This document shows positions 1-7,186 of a stretch of DNA of 64,000 nt, piece by piece. The notes beneath the pieces were generated by a model. That model worked only from the letters and a program-made list of their open reading frames with translations. It was not told the DNA's origin and made no database searches. Origin of the DNA: Rhizobium sp. C4 (GTDB lineage Bacteria > Pseudomonadota > Alphaproteobacteria > Rhizobiales > Rhizobiaceae); the NCBI RefSeq assembly GCF_021026315.1, contig NZ_JAJNCX010000003.1, positions 1-64,000 on the forward strand, given 5' to 3'. Each line of letters begins with the position of its first letter. Within the stretch, counting starts at the first letter, position 1. The position numbers were made by a program, and so were the translations under genes.

Positions 1-120
1 CGCCCAAAACCACCCAAAGCCGACAAAGAACAACCCAAAAGCCCGGAAAATCAACAACCGGGCTCGAAAAGCTGCGTCTTCAATCCTCAAAATCCCAACA
101 AGTGCGAGTTATGCAATGGT

Positions 121-298
121 CCCCTTGTGGGAGAGGATAGATCGCCCCAAGAGGCGAAGCCGATTGGTTCGGCGATCTTGGTGAGGGGTAGATTGCGGTA
201 AATGCCAGTGCACGAAAACGAACCCCTCACCGGCGATTTCTAACACTTAGCTAAAGCTAAGATGTTGAAATCGCTTCCTCTCCCACAAGGGGAGAGGA
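121..298 (-). repeat. Palindromic intergenic repeat, family A, copy 1
   Basis: About 178 bases bounded by inverted copies of a CCCCTTGTGGGAGAGGA-type end (121-137 and 278-298). Inside are a second inverted pair around GGTGAGGGG (180-188, 222-231) and a small dyad TTAGCTAAAGCTAA (247-260). The reverse complement matches 14193-14374 nearly base for base in the ends and inner stems, with the spacers diverged. It lies just beyond the nudC stop. No gene is visible in bases 1-305. Confidence 0.85.
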
Positions 299-305
299 GG
301 GTCTC

Positions 306-1268
306 TCAAGCCTCCGGCCAGTCCAGCCAGTCGCGCATCAGCCGATGCGCAATCGCGCCCTTGGGCGGCGCCGAGCCCGGCTCGCCCATCGTGCGCTTCA
401 GCATCGCCTCTGTTTCCTCGCGCGTGAACCAGCGGCAATCGGCCAGTTCCTTCTGGTCAAAGGTGATGTCGCGGCTTTCCGCCCGGCCGAAACAGCCGAT
501 CATCAGCGAATGCGGCACCGGCCAGGGCTGTGACGCATAGATGCGGATCTGCCCGACCTGGATGGCTGCCTCTTCGAAGGTTTCGCGACGCACGGCGTTC
601 TCGATCGTTTCGCCGGGTTCGACAAAGCCCGCTAGGCAGGAATACATGCCCTCGGGAAACTGCACATTGCGCCCCAGCAGGCAGCGATCATTCTCCTCGT
701 CGATCACCAGCATGATGACGACAGGATCCGTGCGCGGGAAAAGCATGTTGCCGCAGGCCTCGCAGGCGCGCTTGTAACCGCCCGCCTTGGCGACCGTCGC
801 CCCGCCGCATTTGCCGCAGAAACGATGCGTCATGTTCCAGTGCACGAGCGAGAAGGCCTGTGCGGCTTCCCCCAGCATCGCGCCTTCGAGAATATTCTCG
901 CGATAGATGCCGCGCGCCGTCGCCGCCTTGTAGAGGTCCGGCAGCTGATCGGGATTGATCTTCACCGGCATGGCGATGCGCGGCTCGCCGGTCTCGCGAT
1001 GGCCGAGCAGCACGGCATTGTCCGGGTCGGGATCAAGCGCTGCAAGCTCATAAGGCGCAAACAGCGGATCGAGCACCTGCCGGTCATGTTTCAGGATCAT
1101 GCGGCCGTCGACGATCGCATAGGCGTGCACGCCCTCCGTGGCGAAGGCTCTCTCAAGACAATCGTCGTCACGGTTCTCCGTGTCGCGGATCAGGGCGTTT
1201 TCTGCAAAGGCGGTCAGGCTTGACGGCTCCGCATGCGGGGCCGCGAGATCGAAGATCGGACTTTTCAT
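306..1268 (-). CDS. nudC: NADH pyrophosphatase NudC
   Basis: Nudix hydrolase that splits NAD(H) into NMN(H) and AMP; family members also remove NAD caps from RNA. The 320-residue protein has a long N-terminal domain, a C4 zinc ribbon (Cys151, Cys154, Cys169, Cys172), a Nudix box at residues 214-236 with the G-x5-E-x7-R-E-x2-E-E spacing, and then SQPWPVPHS (246-254), the sequence that separates NudC from other Nudix enzymes. Its ATG overlaps the stop of the HIT gene by four bases, so the two are translated from one message with HIT first. The longer N-terminus compared with E. coli NudC is usual for alphaproteobacteria. Function is well supported by motifs. Confidence 0.95.
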   Translation of the reverse strand: MKSPIFDLAAPHAEPSSLTAFAENALIRDTENRDDDCLERAFATEGVHAYAIVDGRMILKHDRQVLDPLFAPYELAALDPDPDNAVLLGHRETGEPRIAMPVKINPDQLPDLYKAATARGIYRENILEGAMLGEAAQAFSLVHWNMTHRFCGKCGGATVAKAGGYKRACEACGNMLFPRTDPVVIMLVIDEENDRCLLGRNVQFPEGMYSCLAGFVEPGETIENAVRRETFEEAAIQVGQIRIYASQPWPVPHSLMIGCFGRAESRDITFDQKELADCRWFTREETEAMLKRTMGEPGSAPPKGAIAHRLMRDWLDWPEA

Positions 1269-1675
1269 GAACTCAGCGCTTTCAGAATGGTGTCGGCAAG
1301 GTGTTTGCGCGCCTCCTGCTCATAGGGTACGGCTTCGCCGAAGCCCCAGATCGGTCCCGGCCAGTTGGCGTCGCCTTCATTGCGCGCGAGAACATGGACG
1401 TGAAGCTGTCGCACGATATTGCCGATCGCCGCAACATTGATCTTCGTGCATCGGGTGACGCTTTTGAGCGCACTGGCGACCAGATTGGTCTCGAAGGTCA
1501 GCATGGTCTGGTCGAGCGGCGTCAGTTCGAAAATCTCCGAAATGTCAGGGCGCTGCGGGATCAGCGTCAGCCAGGTCCAGCGGCTGTCATCGACAAGGCG
1601 CAACTGACACAGGCCAAGATTGGCAACCAGCGTCGCGTTGCGCGTGAGCCGCGCATCGGGTTCGAATTTCTCCAA
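1265..1675 (-). CDS. HIT-family protein, TTG start
   Basis: Histidine-triad nucleotide-binding protein of 136 residues; the triad reads LHVHVLAR near the C-terminus. Family members bind or hydrolyse nucleoside phosphoramidates and dinucleotides; the substrate here is unknown. I chose the TTG at 1673-1675 because GGGAG sits seven bases upstream and the length then fits a single HIT domain. An ATG at 1735 has no ribosome binding site, and a start at 1837 would run through the SRP RNA gene on the other strand. It is first in an operon with nudC, which suggests nucleotide housekeeping. Confidence 0.8.
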   Translation of the reverse strand: MEKFEPDARLTRNATLVANLGLCQLRLVDDSRWTWLTLIPQRPDISEIFELTPLDQTMLTFETNLVASALKSVTRCTKINVAAIGNIVRQLHVHVLARNEGDANWPGPIWGFGEAVPYEQEARKHLADTILKALSS

Positions 1676-1769
1676 GGCTGCACTCCCGTCGAATTTTCTT
1701 TTGGCGCAAGTGTATGCGTGATTTGCCACTGCCATCAAGCACGCGATACGGGGATTTTTCGTCATTCTG

Positions 1770-1798
1770 CTTGCATTTCGAATGAAGATTGCCGATAT
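1770..1798 (+). promoter_or_regulatory. Sigma-70-type promoter of the SRP RNA
   Basis: CTTGCA at 1770-1775 and CGATAT at 1793-1798 are separated by 17 bases and resemble the alphaproteobacterial CTTGAC / CTATAT consensus. The predicted start falls near 1804-1806, exactly where the RNA stem begins. Confidence 0.6.
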
Positions 1799-1800
1799 GG

Positions 1801-1906
1801 AGGTCGGGAGGCTGGTGGTGGACGGACCACTCGCCAACCGGGTCAGGTCCGGAAGGAAGCAGCCCTAACGAGTTCAGGCACGGGTCATCGTGCTGGCCTC
1901 CCACCT
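1801..1906 (+). ncRNA. ffs: 4.5S RNA of the signal recognition particle
   Basis: RNA scaffold of the bacterial SRP, which binds Ffh and FtsY for co-translational membrane targeting. The conserved domain IV segment GTCAGGTCCGGAAGGAAGCA is present at 1842-1861. The ends GGGAGGC (1806-1812) and GCCTCCC (1896-1902) pair to close a single long hairpin, extended by AGGT/ACCT. It sits between the HIT operon and dnaX, as in other rhizobia. The outer ends are estimates to within a few bases. Confidence 0.95.
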
Positions 1907-1957
1907 CTCATCTTGATGAATGCCCGGTTGCCGGGCGAAATTAAAAGGCAACGGGCC

Positions 1958-3841
1958 ATGAGCGGCGGCGAAAAGGACACTCAGGAGCAAACCGGCTACC
2001 GGGTCCTCGCGCGCAAATATCGTCCCAAGGATTTCAATGACTTGATGGTCGGCCAGGAGCCGATGGTCAAGACCTTGACCAATGCGTTCGAAAGCGGCCG
2101 CATTGCGCAGGCCTATATGCTGACCGGCGTTCGCGGGGTCGGCAAGACGACCACCGCCCGCATTCTCGCCCGCGCACTCAACTACAAGACCGACACGATC
2201 GACAAGCCGACGATCGAGCTGAAAGAGCTTGGCATCCATTGCCAGGCGATCATGGAAGGCCGCCATCTCGACGTCGTCGAAATGGACGCTGCCTCCCACA
2301 CCGGCATCGACGATATCCGCGAGATCATCGAGCAGGTGCGCTATCGCCCGGTTTCGGCGCGCTACAAGGTCTATATCATCGACGAAGTCCACATGCTCTC
2401 CACGCAGGCCTTCAATGGCCTGCTGAAGACGCTCGAAGAGCCGCCGGAACATGTGAAATTCATCTTCGCGACGACTGAAATCCGTAAGGTTCCAATTACC
2501 GTTCTGTCGCGCTGCCAGCGCTTCGACCTGCGCCGCATTTCTGCGGCCGACCTCGTGCATCTCTTCTCGACCATCGCGGGCAAGGAAGGCATCGAGGCCG
2601 AACCTGAAGCACTGGCGATGATCGCGCGCGCGGCCGAAGGCTCGGCTCGCGACGGCCTGTCGCTGATGGATCAGGCGATTGCCCATGGCGGCGGCGCGGT
2701 GATTGCCGAGCAGGTCCGCACCATGCTCGGCCTTGCCGACCGAGCCCGCGTGGTCGATCTCTTCGACACATTGGCGCGCGGCGATGCAGCAGCCGCGCTC
2801 AATGAATTTGCCGGCCAGTATGAGGCGGGGGCAAACCCCGTTGCCGTGCTCAACGATCTGGCCGATTTCACCCATCTGGTCACGCGCTTCAAATTCGCCC
2901 CGGCCTCCGCTGAAGATCCGTCGCTGAGTGAAGCCGAGCGGACGCGCGGCGCGGAATTTTCCAGGACGCTCGCCGTCTCGACGCTGTCGCGCATCTGGCA
3001 AATGCTCTTGAAGGGCATTCCGGAAACTGAAAGTGCCGCTCGCCAGCAGGCGGCGGCCGAAATGGTGCTGATCCGCATCGCGCATGCCGCCAATCTTCCC
3101 TCGCCGGAAGACGCGGCGCGTCGCCTCGCCGAATACGCCAATGGCAGCGCCGTCGATACGCCATCCGCAACGCGCCCGAATGGCGGCGGTGGCGGGGCCT
3201 CCATGCAGGGCGGCGGCCATGTGAATGCCGTCGGCCAGTCGATGAGCCCGCGCGGCTCCACCGGCGGCCCGACCGCCATGCTGCGCGCCGTTCCGAAAGC
3301 CGATCCGGTCGCAACACCGCAAACGGCAGCCGAGACGCAACCCGTCGAGGCCCCGCGCGCTGAGCAGCGCGCCGCGCCCGAAATGCTGGTCAAGATCGGC
3401 TCGCTGAAGGACATCGTCGAGCTTTGCTCCAAGAACCGCGAACCGGTTCTGCGCACGCTGCTGCGCCAGCATGTGCATATGGTGGGCATCGAGCCCGGCA
3501 AGCTGGAAATCCGGCTGGGCGCCGACGCGCCGCGTTCGCTGGTCAACGATCTTCAGGCCCGGCTTGAAAAATGGACCGGCATTCGCTGGCTGGTCATCCT
3601 GTCGCGCGACGAGGGCGAGCCGACGCTGGTTCAGCAGGAGGCGATGGAGAAGGAAACCCGTCTCCTCGACGCCCGCGCCGATCCGGATATCGCCGCCATT
3701 CTCGAGCGCTTTCCGGGCGCCAAGATCATGGACGTGCGCGTGCGCAAGGACGAGACGGAAGACGAGGAAAACAAGCCGGCGCCCGCCGATGCCGTCACCG
3801 AAGAAGGTGACGTGCTTCCCGGCGACGACGTGGAATTCTGA
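1958..3841 (+). CDS. dnaX: DNA polymerase III subunits gamma/tau
   Basis: Clamp-loader ATPase of the replisome, 627 residues. Walker A GVRGVGKTT lies at 57-65, Walker B with DEVH near 142-145, sensor 1 near 169-174 and the SRC motif at 184-186. A Gly/Ala/Pro-rich linker (roughly residues 400-470) leads to the tau C-terminal domain. The start is the ATG at 1958, downstream of the SRP RNA; a longer reading frame to 1301 would cross that RNA. Of the four zinc cysteines between Walker A and Walker B in E. coli DnaX only Cys95 remains, which appears usual for rhizobial DnaX. Followed closely by ybaB. Confidence 0.95.
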   Translation: MSGGEKDTQEQTGYRVLARKYRPKDFNDLMVGQEPMVKTLTNAFESGRIAQAYMLTGVRGVGKTTTARILARALNYKTDTIDKPTIELKELGIHCQAIMEGRHLDVVEMDAASHTGIDDIREIIEQVRYRPVSARYKVYIIDEVHMLSTQAFNGLLKTLEEPPEHVKFIFATTEIRKVPITVLSRCQRFDLRRISAADLVHLFSTIAGKEGIEAEPEALAMIARAAEGSARDGLSLMDQAIAHGGGAVIAEQVRTMLGLADRARVVDLFDTLARGDAAAALNEFAGQYEAGANPVAVLNDLADFTHLVTRFKFAPASAEDPSLSEAERTRGAEFSRTLAVSTLSRIWQMLLKGIPETESAARQQAAAEMVLIRIAHAANLPSPEDAARRLAEYANGSAVDTPSATRPNGGGGGASMQGGGHVNAVGQSMSPRGSTGGPTAMLRAVPKADPVATPQTAAETQPVEAPRAEQRAAPEMLVKIGSLKDIVELCSKNREPVLRTLLRQHVHMVGIEPGKLEIRLGADAPRSLVNDLQARLEKWTGIRWLVILSRDEGEPTLVQQEAMEKETRLLDARADPDIAAILERFPGAKIMDVRVRKDETEDEENKPAPADAVTEEGDVLPGDDVEF

Positions 3842-3870
3842 TTTCTATTCAATAACATAAGGAGTTGGCT

Positions 3871-4194
3871 ATGCGCGACATCATGGGTATGATGGGCAAG
3901 GTCAAGGAAATGCAGTCCAAGATGGAGAAGGTCCAGGCCGAGATCGCTGCCATGGACATCGAAGGCCAGGCCGGTGGCGGCATGGTGACCGTCCATCTCG
4001 ACGGCAAGGGCGTCATGACCTCGATCAAGATCGATCCGTCCATGTTCAAGGAAGACGACGTCGAAATCCTCGAAGACCTGATCGTCGCCGCCCACAAGGC
4101 TGCCAAGGACAAGGGCGAAGCCCAGGCTCAGGCCAAGCTCTCCGAACTCACCGCCGGCATGCCGCTGCCGCCGGGCATGAAGTTCCCGTTCTGA
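3871..4194 (+). CDS. YbaB/EbfC nucleoid-associated protein
   Basis: Small DNA-binding protein of 107 residues, typical for the family. It has an N-terminal helix rich in Lys/Met/Glu (MRDIMGMMGKVKEMQSKME), a central sheet with GGGMV, and the C-terminal LPPGMKFPF seen in many alphaproteobacterial members. AAGGAG at 3859-3864 is well placed for the ATG at 3871; a TTG six bases earlier is too close to that site. It follows dnaX by 29 bases, the standard dnaX-ybaB pair. The usual third gene, recR, is not present downstream. Confidence 0.92.
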   Translation: MRDIMGMMGKVKEMQSKMEKVQAEIAAMDIEGQAGGGMVTVHLDGKGVMTSIKIDPSMFKEDDVEILEDLIVAAHKAAKDKGEAQAQAKLSELTAGMPLPPGMKFPF

Positions 4195-4363
4195 GGACGA
4201 GCGCCATGCGGATCGAGCTGGAGCTGGATGCTGCATCTATTTCTTAAATATTTCGTCGGCTAAGCAATCAGCAACGCGCCTGAGCCGCATTGAAAAATGC
4301 CGGCCAAAGATCATGGCCGGCAAGGGTCTGGATGATTGATGGTCGCCGCTTGCGGGCTTCGGT

Positions 4364-4777
4364 TTAGCCGAAGCTCTGCAGGCAGAGCGAGGCGGCCTGA
4401 CGGGTCGAGTCGTCCTTGATGATGTCGATACCGGCGATCGTGCCATTGTTGACAGAGACCTGAATGGTGCAGCTCTTCCGCTCGGATTTCGCCTCGACCT
4501 TGTTCTTCAGCGGATCGCCGATCATGACGCCGCTGACGCCGATGCCGAAGGAGCGTTCGTGCGCAGGCGTGACCTCGTCGCGGGTCACGCTCCATGTGAG
4601 CTTGGTGCCGCTGGCGGAGGCGGGTTTGCCGAACCGGCGTTCGAATTCCGCAACCGGCTTGCCTTCCCAGCGCTTGCTTAAATGCCCCTCGGCCTTCGGG
4701 CTCTGCGCTGTCTGGCAGGAGGCCAGCAAGGCGATGCTGGCAATGGCGATGAAGGCTCTGTGCAAATGTGTCGGCAT
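4364..4777 (-). CDS. Putative lipoprotein of unknown function
   Basis: 137 residues starting MPTHLHRAF. A hydrophobic signal segment ends in the lipobox LLASC, so the protein is probably lipid-anchored in the envelope. The mature part is soluble, with a further cysteine pair (KSCTIQV and ASLCLQSFG) that could form a disulfide. I do not recognise a family, but an SmpA/OmlA-like fold is possible from the WEGKPVAEFERRFGKP segment. The ATG at 4777 gives the shortest normal signal peptide; one four codons upstream is also in frame. Transcribed alone. Confidence 0.75.
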   Translation of the reverse strand: MPTHLHRAFIAIASIALLASCQTAQSPKAEGHLSKRWEGKPVAEFERRFGKPASASGTKLTWSVTRDEVTPAHERSFGIGVSGVMIGDPLKNKVEAKSERKSCTIQVSVNNGTIAGIDIIKDDSTRQAASLCLQSFG

Positions 4778-4910
4778 GTCCGGTTCCAATCCTGCTTGAA
4801 ATCGGGAATGGGAAGTTCTCGGTTCCCGTTCCCCTCAGGCAGTAAACCAGATTCGCGGGCGATTTGATCCATCGTCCGCGCAAATCTTCGTCGAAAGCCG
4901 TTAGTTCGTG

Positions 4911-5324
4911 TCAGCCCCGGGGCTTTGCTTCCACATGCCGCTTGAAATTGTCGAGGATCGCCTGCCATCCGGCGCGCTGCATGTCTTCGGGGTACTCACC
5001 ATCCGAATCAAAGGCGACAGTGACCGTCACCCCGTCGGCATCCTCGACGAAATCGACACGCGCCTTGCGCTCTCCAAACGCATATTCGATCACGGCATAG
5101 GGGACGATCCGCGTATAGGTGCCGGCAAAATCGAAGCCCTGCGAGCCGTCCTTTGCCTCCATGCGCGAGGAAAACTGCCCGCCCTCATGCAGTTCCACGG
5201 TCGCCTTGGTCGTATGCCAGTCGTCGGAGGCCGCATTCCAGGCCACGATGTCGTCGGGGGTCGTGTAGGCGTGCCAGACGGATGCTATGTCAGCAGCGAC
5301 TTTCGTTTCGACGGTGATGGTCAT
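4911..5324 (-). CDS. SRPBCC (AHSA1-like) family protein
   Basis: 137-residue START/Bet v1-like protein of the Aha1/activator group. Typical marks are the N-terminal ITVETKVAADIASVWHAYT strand-helix, the WNAAS segment and the C-terminal amphipathic helix GWQAILDNFKRHVEA. Such proteins bind hydrophobic ligands or act in stress tolerance; the ligand here is unknown. They often sit next to an ArsR repressor. None is adjacent here, but a perfect palindrome 18 bases upstream of the start could be its operator. Confidence 0.85.
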   Translation of the reverse strand: MTITVETKVAADIASVWHAYTTPDDIVAWNAASDDWHTTKATVELHEGGQFSSRMEAKDGSQGFDFAGTYTRIVPYAVIEYAFGERKARVDFVEDADGVTVTVAFDSDGEYPEDMQRAGWQAILDNFKRHVEAKPRG

Positions 5325-5341
5325 GGGCTCTCTCCTCTTTT

Positions 5342-5353
5342 GTTGATATCAAC
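5342..5353. promoter_or_regulatory. Palindrome GTTGATATCAAC, candidate operator
   Basis: Perfect 12-base palindrome located 18 bases upstream of the SRPBCC start codon. The same 12 bases occur at 45099-45110 upstream of a DoxX gene. It has the size and symmetry expected for a dimeric winged-helix repressor such as ArsR. The regulator is not identified in the window. Confidence 0.55.
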
Positions 5354-5362
5354 CTAGAGGAG

Positions 5363-6397
5363 TTATGCGCCCCCGGCAACGCCCTTCAGGACGTTCGCGA
5401 CGTTGAGCCCGATCTCCGGCACGCCATAGCCGCCTTCCATGAGCGTCAGCACCGGTACGCCATTGCCCGCAATCATCGCGCCCATCTTGATGAAGTCCGG
5501 GCTGGTCAGTTTGAAGAAGCTGATCGGGTCCTTCTCGAACGTATCGACGCCAAGAGACACGACAATCGCCTCTGCGCCATAGGCCTTGATGCGGGAAAGC
5601 GCATCGGCCAGCGCCTGCGACCAGACGCTCCAGGGGGTGCCCGGCGGCATCGGATAATTGGCGTTGAAGCCTTCGCCCGGCCCTTCGCCGGTTTCATCCG
5701 CATAGCCGAGAAAGTAAGGGAAGGCATCGACCGGATCGCCATGCAGCGAGGCAAAGAAAATGTCGTCGCGGCGATAGGTGATGTCCTGTGTGCCATTGCC
5801 ATGATGGAAATCGACATCAAGGATGGCCACGCGCTTGGCACCGTGGTCTAGCAGCCGCTGCGCGGCGACGGCCGCATTGTTGATGAAGCAATAGCCGCCA
5901 TAGGTGTCGATGCCGGCATGGTGGCCCGGCGGACGGCAAAGCGCAAAGCAGCTCTTGTTGCCCTTGTTCAGCCAGTCCGCGCCCTCGAGTGCCGAGGACT
6001 GCGACGACAGCGCCGCCTCATAGGAACCCTTGCTGATCGAGGTCTCGACCGAATTGGCATAGTAGCCGAGCGCGCCATCGATATTGCGCGGTACGCGCGC
6101 CATCTGGGTGCGCCGCACGGGCAGCGTCACCGGAATGGCCTCGCCGGCAAACCCTTCCGTCGCCCAGCGATCCCAGGCGGTCGCCAGAAATTCGAGATAG
6201 CCGCGATCATGCACCTTCATCGCGACGTCGAGATCATGATCGGCTGGCGCAGACACATCCTTGAAGCCGGCCGCCTGCACCGCCTCCAGGATCCACTCCG
6301 CCCGAAACGGCCCCTCAAAGGGTTTCACCAGCTCGCCGCCATGCAGTTCAGTCTTGGCGTCGCGCAGCTTGTGCTTCTCGGAATAGATGATCTTCAT
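5363..6397 (-). CDS. aphA: Acetylpolyamine amidohydrolase
   Basis: Zinc deacetylase of the histone deacetylase superfamily that releases acetate from acetylated polyamines in the cytoplasm. 344 residues; the opening MKIIYSEKHKLRDAKTELHG and the PFRAEWIL segment closely resemble the Mycoplana ramosa enzyme as I remember it. The catalytic histidine pair is His159-His160 in RPPGHHAG. Zinc ligands are Asp196 and His198 in DVDFHHG, with a third Asp in the SLGVDTFEKDP loop. GGYG near residue 325 carries the family tyrosine. The start is the ATG at 6397, matching family length. The gene is monocistronic and divergent from the toxin-antitoxin pair. Confidence 0.93.
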   Translation of the reverse strand: MKIIYSEKHKLRDAKTELHGGELVKPFEGPFRAEWILEAVQAAGFKDVSAPADHDLDVAMKVHDRGYLEFLATAWDRWATEGFAGEAIPVTLPVRRTQMARVPRNIDGALGYYANSVETSISKGSYEAALSSQSSALEGADWLNKGNKSCFALCRPPGHHAGIDTYGGYCFINNAAVAAQRLLDHGAKRVAILDVDFHHGNGTQDITYRRDDIFFASLHGDPVDAFPYFLGYADETGEGPGEGFNANYPMPPGTPWSVWSQALADALSRIKAYGAEAIVVSLGVDTFEKDPISFFKLTSPDFIKMGAMIAGNGVPVLTLMEGGYGVPEIGLNVANVLKGVAGGA

Positions 6398-6474
6398 GGT
6401 GTCTCGCAGCTTTGATTGTGGCCGATTGAAGCAAAGGCATTTTCGCACTACCTTTAGGCTCAAAGAGGTTTGCC

Positions 6475-6741
6475 ATGACCATACTCACAGTCAACCCGCA
6501 AGGCCAGATCATCGTTGATGAAGACGTGGTGAAGCATCTCGGCGCCAAGCCGGGCGACAGGGTGGAGTTGAACCTTCTGCCGGGCGGAAGGGCGGAGATT
6601 GCTGCGGCGGGTGAGCGTAAACTGACATTCAGGGATGTCGAGGGGATGCTTCACGACAGCGCTCAGGGCAAAGTCTTCACGATTGAAGAGATTGACGAGG
6701 CAATCGCCGATTCTTGGGCGCGTGCCGGAATTGGCGAATGA
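6475..6741 (+). CDS. AbrB/MazE-like antitoxin of a PIN toxin pair
   Basis: 88-residue protein. Its N-terminal 45 residues form a swapped-hairpin AbrB/SpoVT domain (VNPQGQIIVDEDVVKHLGAKPGDRVEL trimmed: the GQI...LGxKPGD pattern). The acidic C-terminal half (FTIEEIDEAIADSW) should wrap the toxin. It would bind its own promoter and neutralise the following PIN protein. The stop overlaps the toxin ATG (ATGA), as is normal for such modules. Recognition is by domain pattern and gene context. Confidence 0.88.
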   Translation: MTILTVNPQGQIIVDEDVVKHLGAKPGDRVELNLLPGGRAEIAAAGERKLTFRDVEGMLHDSAQGKVFTIEEIDEAIADSWARAGIGE

Positions 6742-7137
6742 ATATTGTCGCTGATACCAATGTTCTGGTCCGCGCCTATGTGGGTGACGATATTGAACAG
6801 CGCAACACAGCGGCGGCCGTGCTCGCTCAATCGCGGCGCGTTGTCATCACAAACGAAACCATGCTTGAATTCGTCTGGGTTCTTCTGCGGATGTACAAGA
6901 TGCCCCGCACGAAAGTTCTCGAGGCCGTAAGGTCATTTTTGCATATCGACAACGTCGAAATTGATAGGACGGCGGTCGAGGTGGGTTTGTCATGCCTCCA
7001 GCAGGGTGGTGATTTCGCCGATGGCGTCATCGCGTATGAGGGCCGCAGGCAGGGCGGCGAAACCTTCGTTTCCTTCGATAGAAAAAGCTGTCCACCTGCT
7101 CGATCGCCAAGGTTACGCAACGCAGTTGCTGACGTGA
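6738..7137 (+). pseudogene. PIN-domain toxin (VapC-like) with a single-base frameshift
   Basis: Ribonuclease toxin paired with the AbrB-type antitoxin. The PIN acidic residues are all present: ADTN near the start, NETMLEF, DFADG, and FDRK near the end. After FDRK the reading frame changes at a run of five A (7082-7086). As written it continues to 7190 with a Pro/Arg-rich tail unlike any PIN protein. Removing one A restores AVHLLDRQGYATQLLT and a stop at 7135-7137. That stop lies at the edge of the opposing pheT terminator, which the shifted frame would run through. It could be a sequencing error, a recent inactivation, or ribosomal slippage; the catalytic core would survive in all cases. Confidence 0.8.
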
Positions 7138-7163
7138 AAAGGCCCGACCTTTCGGCCGGGCCT
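7137..7163 (-). terminator. Rho-independent terminator of the pheST operon
   Basis: On the minus strand a 10-base stem AGGCCCGGCC / GGTCGGGCCT with a GAAA loop (7140-7163) is followed by TTTT (7137-7140). It stands 24 bases after the pheT stop. Confidence 0.85.
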
Positions 7164-7186
7164 CGCATTCCGATTGATGCTGGGCG

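Noticed and set aside
1301-1957. Extended N-terminus of dnaX
   Set aside because: It would be translated through the SRP RNA gene and has no similarity to DnaX; the ATG at 1958 begins the conserved part.
1874-3478. Long minus-strand frames opposite dnaX
   Set aside because: Shadow of the high-GC third codon position in dnaX; no motif or ribosome binding site.
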